Source: Desmodesmus armatus (taxonomy: Eukaryota > Chlorophyta > Chlorophyceae > Sphaeropleales > Scenedesmaceae). Taken from it: DNA of 64,000 nt. A program made the translations under genes and the position numbers. The DNA is taken from contig VIIQ02000614.1 of NCBI GenBank assembly GCA_007449985.2, positions 310,001 through 374,000 on the forward strand, read 5' to 3'. Below, one piece after another: positions 29,301-40,898 of this stretch. The notes under the pieces were generated by a model. It had not been told where the DNA came from and searched no databases. It saw only the letters and a list, made by a program, of their open reading frames with translations. How positions within the stretch are numbered: position 1 is the first letter of the stretch; the number at the start of each line of letters is the position of its first letter.

Positions 29301-30322
29301 CGTCATGCCACCAGTTGACTGTGATGTCAGGGCTCATCATGGAGGTTTGCTGGTTGCACTCCACTTGTGTGAACACATATGCGCGCACGCGCTGACCCTT
29401 GCCGCCTGCCAGAACCGTTGAGCCAACACCCCGCAAGTTGCCGACATGCCCAGACCACCCTTTGCCCTCTCTCCCTTCCTTTGCTGTGCAGGTCCGTGAC
29501 AAGCGTGGTCTGCAGGCCGCCATCATGCGGCGCCTGGAGGTTGATGAGTGGGACAAGGAGCGCATGAGGCACTTCTACTACGGCCTGTACGGCATGGGCC
29601 CCTGGTACTGGGACATGGAGGAGCGCCTGCACAACCCCTTCTTCATTGGGGCACGCGGCTGGAACGGACCACCAGAGAGCTGGATTGGGGAGAACCAGGT
29701 GGGTTTGGGGGGTGGGAGGGGGTGTTGACGGGGGGAGGGGGGAGTGATGGGATACAAGGGAGTGAAGGGAGTGAAGAGGGGTGGTAGACAGGCAGGCTTC
29801 GGGGTGGGAATGGCAGGTTGCTTGCGGAAAGGCCGTGATATGGGGGTGAGGTGAAGTGGACAGGAGGATGGGTGGGTATCAGGACAGACTGGGGGCAGCT
29901 GCATGTGGTGTCTTTGTTCCTATAACCCCTTGCCAAGACCCACTAGCACACTCGCCCACCACCCCATACACCCAGTCTCTGACTCCCTGCTCCTGCTGTG
30001 CTCCTGCTCCTGCCCCCCCCTTCTCCCTTTCTATTACCTACCCCCCCCCCCCCCGCAGACCTTCCACGCTGACTTTGACCCCAAGGACCGTGACTTCAGG
30101 CTGGCTGCTGCCCAGGCCCTGGGTGACCTGCGCGGCAAGCCCGTGAGCGACGAGGTCCTCAGGCGCGTGGTGGCCGTCGAGGAGGTGCGTGGGGCGCGCC
30201 AGGTGCTGGCCAGCAGGCGCCTCAAGGGCGCAGGCCTGGACTCTGCGAGCATCCTTGCGCGCGTGGAGCAGCAGCAGGCGGCGGAGCAGCAGCGGCGGCA
30301 GCAGCAGATGGCGGCGGCGTGA
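26366..30322 (+). CDS. Unknown protein with acidic N-terminus, 8 exons
   Basis: Exons: 26366-26404, 26732-26807, 27085-27207, 27920-28102, 28507-28649, 29085-29138, 29492-29698 and 30059-30322. All junctions are in phase and give 362 residues. Residues 1-80 are very acidic (EVEEYEEFDEAELIDDEDED and onward) and end in RSRRG. The body is basic to neutral and helical, with LKLLSALRPRSLVSLAQGQ, RTIDRSQDLGLRMLKQP, YYYSRLLGQDW and an aromatic block HFYYGLYGMGPWYWDMEERL near residue 250. The C-terminus is helical and ends in a Gln/Arg-rich tail (EQQQAAEQQRRQQQMAAA-like). I do not recognise the family and see no catalytic motif or clear membrane span. The consistent splice phases and strong coding bias make it a real gene. 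The acidic head followed by a basic body would fit a nucleic-acid- or histone-associated protein, but that is inference. Confidence 0.85.
27259..27498. repeat. 80-bp degenerate tandem repeat, three copies, CAG/CTG-rich
   Basis: Unit starts at 27259, 27339 and 27419 share agtgctgc(a/t)gcagcagagcag followed by ctgctg(c/t)tgggag. Each unit can fold on itself. They lie in intron 3 of the unknown acidic-headed protein gene. Confidence 0.7.
27815..27905. repeat. ctgccactgccg 12-bp minisatellite
   Basis: About seven units of ctgccactgccg (CTGCCN hexanucleotide variants) lie immediately upstream of the splice acceptor of exon 4 of the unknown acidic-headed protein gene. They act as its pyrimidine-rich tract. 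Confidence 0.9.
28150..28225. repeat. (GGCT)n tetranucleotide repeat
   Basis: ggctggctggctggctgact repeats with a short ggat run at the end, in the intron after exon 4 of the unknown acidic-headed protein gene. Confidence 0.9.
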
Positions 30323-31886
30323 TGGGTGCTGGCGGCGGGGGGGTCGTGGGGTGGCTTGGGGGCTAGGAGGGGTGCGGTGGTGGTTGTGGTGTGAGTGTTG
30401 GACGAGGCGTGTGTGGGAAGATGTTGGCGCGTGCTGGGCTTGTTTGACAAGGTGTTTTCATTCTTATGCTGGGTGCTGGCAATGGGCTTGAGTGTGGCTG
30501 CCAGCTGCGTAGGCGTGGCCAGCTCCTGCCAGCAGTGCTTCATCCACTCCCTGTGTGTTGTGTGAGGCTTGTGCAGGCATAATGTTGGCGCACCATGTCA
30601 TGTTGGTTGCAGCTGCCTGTTGGCAGTGTGCAGCCGCAAGCTGTCTGTCAGCATGTTGTGCTGAGCACAGTGTGGGGCTGCGGGATGGTTGCGGTCAGAC
30701 TTGCAGTAGGCGGAGTGCCTCGTGTCAGAGGGTGAGGACTGTTGTTGCCGCTGGCACCACAGCAGGCTGACCATACCTGTGCAGCTCTGGTGTTCTGTGC
30801 ATGTGAGGGTGTGGATGTGCTGACGCGCACACACGGGACATGGCTGCGCCATATGGCTTGTGTAAATGCTAGGCTTGCCGCTCAAGTTGAGGCCGTACAC
30901 AGCAGGATTCCTCGTACATCGCAGACGTTGCCCAACAGAGCTCAAGTCTGCTTAGGTCCTGGTCACAAGAATGGCACAGCACAGCTTCTGCGGCAGTGCA
31001 GCTTGCGCAGTCTGAGGCTCCTGCTCGGCAGCCTGGGCTAGCATGCACGTGCGTGGTCACCAGCAGTCGTCTACTTGATCCTGCAGGATCAGCCTGATGC
31101 GAAAACTGTACTGAAGAACTGCAACAGAAGCATGGTCAGGAGAAGCCTGCCAGTGGGGCTGGACCTGCAGGGACAGGGGCAGCTTGTACCCTGGCTATGC
31201 TGTGCCCAACATCAGCCAGGGTTTCACCACCCTGTACCAAGCTGACCTTTAATTATGGATCTGCACAGCCTGGCCTGCACATTCAGTGAAACTACATCAA
31301 CACTGTTTGAAAGTGTTGCTGGAAAAGGGACCAGTGGGGGCAGCTGATTGGCCCCTTGGCTGCTTAAGTGCGCATTTGCTTGCAGAACTACCCTAGCAAA
31401 TGGCACCTCCAGACTGCGAGGGTTCAGCATACACGCAATGCATTGCATCATGTTGGTGTCCCCCACTCAAGCAGCTCTCCAAAGCCGGATCGCATGCGAG
31501 GCATCACAGCTTCTACTGTGAAGGCTCAACGTGTGATCCTGTTTCATAGTATAGCGAATCCCAATGAGGACGAATTGATACACATAATTTGAAGCCCATC
31601 TTGGACCCCACGCGTGGGCCTAGGACTGGCGGAATCATCTAGCCGTGCGTTGCCCATTTCTGGTATCTTGTATTTGTCCTTGATAATTGTGTGAGGGCAA
31701 AAAGGCATGCGACACAGGGGAGAAGCAACAGCAGCACCCCGCGCGTTCACCGTTTGAAGAGCCCGTTCTTCTTTGGCTGCACAAGCCTACGATAACCTGT
31801 CATCTGTCAAGATCAAGACGCAAGCGTTGTGAAGGGTCCCGTGGCTTAGCCCTGAAGGCACCACTGCTGTTGCAGCAGCAGAACAG
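30323..31886. other. Intergenic; 3' flank of unknown gene and promoter of Tudor-like gene A
   Basis: About 1.6 kb with no recognised gene. A tgtaa motif at about 30859 could serve the gene to the left, although it is over 500 bp downstream. The last few hundred bases should contain the promoter and 5' leader of the tandem Tudor-like gene that starts at 31887. Confidence 0.4.
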
Positions 31887-34800
31887 ATGTCCAGCACAAG
31901 TGAGTGCATCTCGTTGGATCTGCGTGCCTCCGCCCCTGGTTGCTCACGAGGTCAATGAATGGTTTACATGTTTCAGCCTAACGCGTATGGAGGGTGTGAC
32001 GGAGCCTGAGCCCACTGTACACTGCCTGACCAAGAGGTGGTTGCTGCAGCAGCCACGTCCGTGCTGGTGCAAGACTGCAGCCCATGCTGATCAGCTCATG
32101 CATGCACCATCAGGCAGTTCTGATGCATGCAATCATTCTGCCACCCTTCACTGAGGCTGACCAAGCTTGTCATCCGGATGATACACCACAACCACAGTGC
32201 ACCAGCATCCCAGCTCTCAGGGCGGGGCAACCCGCCTTGAGCTCCCAGTACACACCGCCTGCAACCATGCTGACTTTAGACATATTTTCCTGCGCTGCTA
32301 CAATGCAGAACCCCGCTATGGCAAAGAGATTTTAGGCAAGCGCCTGAAGATACAGTCAAGTGATGGCAAGCGCTGGCGCAATGCCGTTGTCAGTGGCTAC
32401 CATGGCGGATACCTGCGCCACACAGGTGAATGGTGGTGACACTCCTTTGAGCTTTGAAAACTGCAAGGCCTGAGTGGCCTCCTGCTGGTCCAAAGTGGCC
32501 CAACTGCTCACAACCCTGTATGTGCTGCTCATGTGGTTGGAAGCTGCTGCTGGTGCACTCTTGCTCCTGCTGTCACCAGAGCAGCCTGCACTGCATGGAT
32601 GCCACTGGGTGTGGTGCTGCGTCATGGGGAGGCATCATGAATACGAATGCCAACTGAGCAAACATGCTCCTTGTTCCCTCAATGCGCTTTGGGTGTGCTG
32701 AGGCAGCTCCAGCAACTGCCGGGCAGCTCATTTTGCATGTCCTGCACATGGGAATAGGTTTCTGGTGGCCGCTGCTTTGTGCTTTGTATTGGCTGCACAC
32801 ACACACCTTGCATCCACTGCCTCTGCTTCTGCTGGACACAGTTACATATGAGGACAACAACTCCCAGCAGCAGATGCACCTGTACCAAGAGGAGTACAAG
32901 TTCCAGGCAGAAGAAAATGCAGGTAGGGTTCTGGTCCATGGGCCTTGACGCTGATCAGCACCAGGGGCCTTGGGATGTCTTGCATGCCGCCTGGGTTGTT
33001 GTCATCAGCATTGTCAGATCAAAGCGGGCACGGCAGCAGCCTGCACACCTTCAAACACGGTACAAGGGGATGTTGCGGATGCTTGTGGGCCCCAATGTGC
33101 GGCCCTTGGGTGCTGTGCTGCTGTGTCCAATCAATCGCTGCTGCCTGGCTCCCACAGGTCCCATGCCAGACCTGCTGCAGCGTGTGATCGTCGTCACCAG
33201 CCCTACTGGCCAGAAGGTCACTGGAGATGTGATCCACTATGACGGTCTGATGCACACAGGTATGGCACACTGACAGCTGGCCTCACGGTGTACTACTTGG
33301 CCAAGGTGGTGTGACAAACCTCCTCCATGCTTATCTGTGCCTCCCAAGCATGCAACGTGGGCTGTGGGACAGTGCAGTGCTGCTTGACTGCCCTAGCACG
33401 TGTGCCTCTTGAGGTTGGCTGCAGCCTTTTTGCAACAGTCAAGGTGCCCAGTGGGTTGCAGTGTCTGGTAACGACCTGCACTCAGGCTGCTAAGCAAGGT
33501 GCATGCATGTGTGACAGGATGGGCTCCAGAAGTTGACGGCCGTGTTTGAAGGAAGACACACTGTCCCCCATGCTCCAGCATCCTCACTGCTTGTTGCCCA
33601 CTGTGTGTGCATCTTGGATGTGATGCTGCAGTGCGCCTGGCTGACGGGTCCACCCAGCACTTCAACCTGCGGCAGCAGGCCTACAAGGTCTCACACGAGC
33701 ACAGCACGCGCGACAGCAGCGGCCGCAGCACCCGCCGCGGCTCAGAGCCTCCCACATCAGCAACACCAGCAGCAGCCGCAGGGCCCCAGCAGGCAGGCCC
33801 ACAGCCGCAGGAGAGTGGTGGGGCATCGGCCGGAAAGAAGCAAAAGCAGCAAGCCTCGCCCAGCACCAACTCTGCTGGCGGCAGTGTCAGCGGCTCCAAG
33901 GCGGGCGCTGTGGCAGTCAGGGAGCGGCGCCCCTCTGGGGCAGATGCCGGGGCCTCCAAGCCTGCTGATGTTGTCAGCAAGCCGCCTCGCAGAGCAGCAG
34001 CAGACAGGGCTGCTGCTGTCGCGGTGGCGGTGTCCATGGGCGGCAACGGGGGCATGCATGGCAGGGAGGACAACGAGAAGAGCAGCAGGCGGCCGGCAGC
34101 AGCACCAAAGGCAGGTGCTGGTGTGCTGCCTGCTGCTGCTGCTGCTGCAGCAGTGGCCACTAGGCGTGCTGGTGATGTTGCTGTGGATGTGGGCAAGCGG
34201 CTGGCGCCCCTCAACATGAGCCACGTCAGCAAGAAGGACCGGGAGGCGGCACGCATGCTGCTGGCTTTCAACCTGCCATCAGTTCAGGAGGTAGGCTGCA
34301 AGATGGGGCCTGCGGGGTGGGGCAGGGGGTGCATTTGAAGAGGTTTCTGATTCACATGCTGCCCTTTTTCAAGCACTGATGCTGGAGTTCGTCAGCTCTT
34401 GTGTCGTTGTTGGTAGGTTTGTGCAGTGGGAATTTGCTCTGCGCATGGGTGTCCTCTCTGTCAGCATCAGCTAGTGCTATAGCAAGGGACAACCGACATA
34501 TATGTGCCCTCACCTCACCTTCAACACATTTGACACTGCATGTCTGCTTGCACAGGTGCAGAACAACAGACACCGCTACAGTGACGACGGCGGCAGGGGC
34601 CCCCCAGCCAGCAGCCTTGCTGAGGTTGCCAACAGCCGCACCGCCATAGCCGCCATGGCACATGCAGCAGCCGCAGCAGCAGGCCTCCCAGACCCAGCAG
34701 CAGCAGAGGAGGATGACGAGCCCCTCTCACCCATGCAGATCGATGAGACGTTGGGCGATGGGCCAGCGCTGGCTCTGGCGGCAGCTGCAGCAGCAGCTGC

Positions 34801-37741
34801 TGTTGCAGAGGCAGAGGCTGACGGAGGGGCCCCCGTGCCTGATGCTGCCAGGGATTCGCTGTCACCTGCTGTCGCAGCAGCTGCAGACACAGCAGCAGCA
34901 GGAGCAGGAGGGACTGTGGCAGCAGCAGATGCGGTGCCAGCTGGAGCTGCAGCAGCAGCAGCAGCGCCTGGGCCAGCTGCTAAGCCTTTGGGCGGCAGCA
35001 GTGTGGATGGTGCGCTGCTGGGCCAGGTGCTGACAGCCCTGCAGCGGCAAATGCAGAAGCTGATTCAGCTGGATGAGCGCCGGTCAGTGGACATCGTGAG
35101 GCTGAATGCAAAGGTGAGCAGCGGGTGTGTCCTGAGACATGGCAGTGGTGGTAGCATTGGTAGTGGTGGTGGTGCCGAAGCAGCGGCATCGCTGTGGAAG
35201 TGCCATGTGGCGCATGATCACATTGTGCCCACGGGCCTGAGCTGACTGTTGGATTTGTTGACACTCAAGAGACTGGCTTGGCACTCTGCCCTCAAAACTT
35301 GTGGTGTTCAGGATGGTACTGTAGTGTACTGTACGGTCCTACAGCACGACGTCATGTGCTGACTGTACTGTTGTGCTGCCTGGGTGTGTGCTGCAGGTGG
35401 CGCGCCTGCAGGACGAGCGGGATGATGCCTTCCGTGACAAGGAGGCTGCCGTGGCGGAGCGGGATGCTGCAATCGCAAAGGTCAGCAGCACGCCTTCAAT
35501 CAGCTGTTGGCCAGCCCGCATGACCATCACAACTGCTGGGTTGCGCCCAGCTCACTACCACCTCACTGCAGTACTGCTCCATTTCTGGGGATTTCTGGGG
35601 ATGGGCCTGTGCTGTTTTTCTGGACGGCCTGCAGGCTGCAGCTCCTTTGTCGCACAGCACTAGCGTGAAGCAGTTGCCCTCCAGTGACTTCATTGGTCAA
35701 GAACATATGTCTGCGAACACCTTGTTGGTTTGAGCCCCATGCATGCGTCCATCACTTCCGCTTGTGTGTCGCCTGCATGCTTGCCTCCTGACAGGTGCAG
35801 CAGCTGCAGGAGGAGAACAACTCCCTGCTGAGCCGCGTGGCCCGCCTGCAGCGTGAGGTCATGAGCCTCACCACACACGTCAACAGCGAGCGCGAGGTGG
35901 TGGGGAACCTGGCCATGGACGCAGCCACCCTGCAGATGCAGCTCGCCGGCATCCGCTCCGAGCTCGGCTGCTGCCACGCAGAGAGCTCCCAGCTGCTGCG
36001 CGCATTCCGTGGTGCCAACGGCGCCGACATCGGTCCAGAGGCAGCATACGACGGCGGGGTTACAGACGGCGCGGCGGCTGCTGCTGCAGCAGCCGCTGCT
36101 GCTATGATGAGCCTCGGCAGTGGCGAGCTGCCACAGGGGATGCGGTCTTCTAACGGCCCAGGGGGCTATAAGGCTCCCAAGCAGCGCAAGCAGGCGTCAG
36201 CCACAGGGCTCCCAGAGATGGACCCAGCAGCAGCTGCTGCCCTGCCAGTGCCTGCGGACCTGATCCCACTGCAGGCTGGCAGCGGGATGCCCTCCATGCA
36301 GCCACTCATGCCATTCAAGGCCATGACGGAGGCACGCACCCTGGGGGTGGGCCAGCTCATGCAGGTGGGTCTCATGAGCTATGGGCTGTCGTGTTGAGTG
36401 ATTCCGTCGCTGTAGTATCGACGACGGGCTGGCAGGGCGCCTTGGACTTGTGCTGCAGCTGCAAATTTTAATAGGTGTGCGTGTGCCATCGTAGGGACTG
36501 AAGGGACCAGAACATTCCCCGCAACTCTGTCTTCTGTGCTGCCGCTGCAAAATTCACAGTGTGTGTGGGTGTTTCTGGCAGAAGGGACTGAAGGAACCAG
36601 AGCATCCGCAAAACTTTACCCATATGTTGTTGGCGTGTGCGTGTCTGTGCAGGTGGGGCCTGGCAAGCTGGTTGTGGGGCCCAGGGGCTGGAAGCCCCCT
36701 CCTCCCCCACCCCCTGCTGCACAGCCCAGGCAGCACGGTGGCGGCCGCCACAAGCGGCGCAGGGGCCAGGCCGCAAAGCTGGCAGCGCAGAGGCGGCGCG
36801 AGCAGGCCGCAGCAGTAGCGGCGGCACAAGCAGCAGCTGCTGCTGGGGCCGACAGCACCGCGACGGCGGCGGCGGCGGCAGCAGCCGCAGCAGCCGCAGC
36901 AGCCGCCGCCGCAGAAGAGGATGAGCAGGATGAGCCAGATGCTGATATGGCAGAGGCTGGGGCAGAGGCTGGCGAGGGAGAGGGTGACTCAGAGGATGAG
37001 CCTGATGAGGAGGGGGGGCCTGGGGAGGCCCGGCAGCAGCAGCGGCAGCAGCCAGAGGGCGGGGCGTCAGAGGGCAGGGGTGGTGCTGGGGGCTCTGCTG
37101 CGCACGGCGGCAGCAGTAGGGATGCCACACCGACTGGCGGTCCATCCGGGCCTGCTGCAGATAAGGCCGGCGCTGGCAGCAGGGACGGTAGCCAGGCAGC
37201 AGCAGCACAGCGGCAGCAGGGGCAGGGCGGCAGCGGCAGCCGCAGCCCTTCTCCTGACAAGTGCCAGCAGGCGGATCAGGACAGCGGCACTGGCACCAAC
37301 CAGGCTGCCAAGAAGCGGCGGCGTGAGGAGCCGAAGGCGGCAGTGCTGCCGGGCGGCAGCAGCAGCAGTGTGGCTCGGCAGGCAGCTGCTGAGGCCCGAG
37401 CAGCAGCAGGGGGTCCGGTGGGGCCTGCTGGAGCAGCATCAGGCGGGTCTGCCAGGCAGCAGCAGCAGGTGCGGGCGGCAGCAGCTGGGGGGGTGGGGTC
37501 CGCTGCAGCAGCTCAGCAGCAGGTGGGTGCTGTGCAGGCGACGCGGCCGGCAGCAGCAGCAGGTGGCGGCGGCCGCATGCCGTTGATGGGTGGCACTGTG
37601 TTGAGCTTCAGGCCAGGGCCACCCATCGCTGCTGTGCCGCTGAACGTTGCACGGGAGGCGCTGCAGGCGGCCAAGCGGCTCAAGGGTGACGTGAACGCTG
37701 ACAAGCCTCCTGCACAGGCGCCAGCTGTGGCAATGCAGTGA
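31887..37741 (+). CDS. Tandem Tudor-like, coiled-coil, low-complexity protein A (paralogue of 40050-45712)
   Basis: Exons: 31887-31899, 32309-32425, 32842-32922, 33158-33259, 33632-34290, 34556-35113, 35397-35480, 35795-36364 and 36653-37741. All junctions are in phase, giving 1090 residues. The tiny 13-nt first exon (MSST-) is chosen because it gives the right phase and no other start fits. Two successive Tudor/agenet-like modules occupy about residues 5-70 (RYGKEILGKRLKI, WRNAVVSGYHGGYLRHTVTY) and 72-125 (VTGDVIHYDGLMHTVRLADG). A Ser/Ala-rich linker follows, then motif LNMSHVSKKDREAARMLLAF. Long coiled coils (about 470-680, ALQRQMQKLIQLDERRSVDI onward) come next. Then motifs MDPAAAAALPVPADL and VGPGKLVVGP precede a 350-residue tail with Pro, Ala, an acidic block and NLS-like KKRRRE. 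The role is probably binding of methylated histone or another modified ligand in chromatin. That is inference from domain type, as no close named homologue was recognised. Confidence 0.85.
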
Positions 37742-40049
37742 AGGCCTGCATTGAGGGCCAACGTGCTGCCTGACGGGCTATCGGCCAGGGACACAGCAGA
37801 TGGACTCCGCTGCCCCTGCTGCATGGTGCTTGCTTGCTTTGCTCAAGGGGCGGCTGTTCTGCTTTGTGCCCAGCTTGCAGCCGTTGGTAGAGCGGGTATC
37901 ACCCAGAGAGGCGGCGGGCAAGCAGGCTTATGTGCTGGCCATGCTGCGCGTGTTTGTTTGGTTGTGTGTATGGTAGTAGTGATGTACAGCATGTATCTAA
38001 TGAATGTGGTGTGCAGCGGTGGCTGACCCAGCAGCATGTGCCCCGCAGTGGGAGCCCTCCTTGATTGTAGGGCAGCTGCGGGGCGGCAGTGGCTGGGCCA
38101 GATGGTGCACTTCAGGCAGGGGGTCAGGTTGCTGAGGTTGAAGCGGCAGAGACGTACCGGCCATCAGAAGTGCCATGTTCTGTGATTGAGCCGTTTGCAA
38201 GACAGGCAGCACGCGTCAAGCAATGGCCTTCTCCTGACTGGTTTTGTTTGATTTCACAAGCGGCATTTCTGTAGACAGTTGTTCAACAGTTGTTCGTGCC
38301 AGTTGTATCAACTTACTGCAGTTCATTGGCTTGATGGATTTGCGCACAGCCTGCAGGTTGCCTGGCTGCAACCTGTTCACCCAGCTGTGTGCTGAACATG
38401 TGGCGGCTCTTTGTGCATCGCCTGTGCTACCAAGTCCACTGGTAGCGCTGGGTTGCATGCATGCAAAGCCTTGTGCTGTGTGGTCGGCATGCCAAGCCAG
38501 TCCGCCAGTGTTGTTTCAAGTTCAATTCTTGGCGCCGTGAATGTTGGGCATGTGGTTGTTTTGTGGTACCGTCTGTGATGGCCGATCTGCACCGCAGCGC
38601 TACAGGTTGGGACAGTCACAGCTGACAGCAATGCCAGTGTGGTAGCAGCAGATATGTCTCCAACTGGCCGAATCCCCTGTGACCATTGCATCCCGATCGA
38701 TGCTTGGGCTGTGGTTGTTCAGACATTGGTGCAGTCGGGACAGGGCCATCGGCCTTGGGTAGCATTGTAGGAGTATGCGTGCAGGACTTAGTAGAAAAGC
38801 TATACAGGCCTGTCTGCGCTTTGGAACCGTGCTAGTGGCTGTGCTGCAAAGTGCACCGGGCCTTCTGATCATGGTCCCAGCTTGTAAAGGGCGCGGGTTG
38901 GTGCTGTAACACGGTACCACCCAGTGATGACGGCAGACAGCAGACCAGTGATCTGGCGGGTATGATGGAGCCGCATAGTATGATTATCATGATCAATGGC
39001 AATCACAGCATGGGCACACCTGCACACCGTAGCTGTCACACCTGTTGAAGATCATCAGGTTACACATGGGATCTATGTCCACTACGCCACCCTACTCAGA
39101 GCAGAACCCAACTTTATGCCAGTGGCTGATGACACATTGACCATGAGCCAGTCATTGCAGGCACCAGGGTGGTGTGTTAAACACATGAGTTATGTGTGTT
39201 CTGCCTTGCCAGCGTGCTCACTGAGCAACCGCGTCTGCACCTCACATATATCATCACTAAACGTGCTTGTGCTGGGAGCTTGATTGTGCAAGCCCAGCAC
39301 ACTGTGCTGTATACCGCAAGTGGTGCAGACCGCGGCAACAAACTACCTGCTCTCAACACAGCCTTTGCAGGCAGCCAGCCTGTGGCACACTGCTGGGAGC
39401 AGCGGTGGCCAAGGTGTGCTGAAACCAACTTTAACACATTTGAAGTCCTCAAGGACAGTGGCAACACAAATGCTCAGCAAGGCTTGCTGTCCATCCAACA
39501 CGCCTTGACATGCCTGACACGACATGCAAAGCAGCCTGCATGGGGCTGCCAACAGTGCGCCAACTACTCGTATATGCACATGCTGTACAACTTGAAAGAG
39601 GGCTTGCAAATAGTGTGCCACCCTGCAACAGGGCGCTGCCGCTAGCAGCAGCAAGGTGGCAAAACCCTCACAAAGCACCTCCTGGTTCGGTCACAAAATG
39701 GTAGCACCCACAAATAGCCCCCAGCTGGAAACCCTGGGCAGAGACTAAGCTGACTGAACAATGCCTTTATTCTTGTGACTGGCTTCTGCCTGCCTTGTGC
39801 GAGGCAGCAATCTGGCCCCAAGTCTGTGGGGCGCACCTCTGCAGCAACGCCTGCACCAAGGCAACGTGCCACCACCATGCAGGCCCTACATGCGCATATA
39901 GGAGGCTTGGCATCGTCACGATGCCGCCTCCATAGAATGCGGCTTCCATAGAATGAGGAGGCATCGCTCATGCTTCCTTATCACCATGGCTTGCCAGATG
40001 AGGCCTGGGCTGGCTTCCCTCTGCTGCTACCAGCAATGCCGTCCGATGC
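37742..40049. other. Convergent 3' flanks of the two Tudor-like paralogues
   Basis: About 2.3 kb between two tail-to-tail genes. It must hold both 3' untranslated regions. No further coding sequence, hairpin arm or shared repeat was recognised, so the inverted arrangement is limited to the genes themselves. Confidence 0.5.
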
Positions 40050-40853
40050 TTACTGTGGGCGGCCATCATCCCATCCTTCCGCTGCTCTCACTGCTTCTAT
40101 CTTGGCTGCAACCGTTCTACATACGGCATCCATTGCCGGCGTCATCTCCCCAGCAGGGCCTGTCACCCTCAGAAGCTTGGTGCCTTTGAGCTGTGCTGCA
40201 GGGTCCGGGGAGCCACTGCGCTTGCGCTTCTTGCTGTCATCGCCACCCTCCTCCTCCTGCTCCTCTTCAACATCTTCTCCAAGCACTTCCTCCCCCTCCT
40301 CTTCCACAGATTCCTCCTGATCCCCCTCACTCCCCACACCCACCTCCCGCTCAGACTCCTGCACGGACCTTTCTTCCTGCTGCTGCTCAGACTGCTGCAC
40401 GGTCCTTTCCACCTGCTGCTGCTCAGACCCGTGCTCAGACTCTTCCTGCTGCCGTCGGATGAGGCTGCTTGGCGACGAGTGCTGCGCCGCATGCTGGGTT
40501 GCTGCTGCTGCTGCGGCTGGGGTTGGTGCGTGGGTGCCTCAGCAACACCATCGTCGCTGACATGGAGTGCCTCATCAGCTGTGAGGTCCATGTGATCACC
40601 AGCAGCTGGTGGGCTTGCAGCTGCTTGCGCAGCAGCCGCGCTCCCGCTTTTCGCCTGCAGCTGCTGCTGCTGCTCAACCTTCTGCTGCTGCTTGTCACCT
40701 GCTGCAGGTCCAGCAGGGGCTAGGTCCCGGGCAGGGTCAGCGGCTGCAGCCCTGCTGTCAGGTGCCTCTGCCGCTGCTGCTGGCTTAGCATTGCCGGGGG
40801 CTGCAGGTTCAGCCTTGGCAGCTGGCACAGACGCCTTCTGCGCTTGTGACTCA

Positions 40854-40898
<45 letters not shown>

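Noticed and set aside
36616..37260. Antisense Ala/Pro-rich open frames opposite the tail of gene A (and similar ones opposite gene B)
   Set aside because: They are mirror images of GC-rich triplet repeats in the real coding strand.
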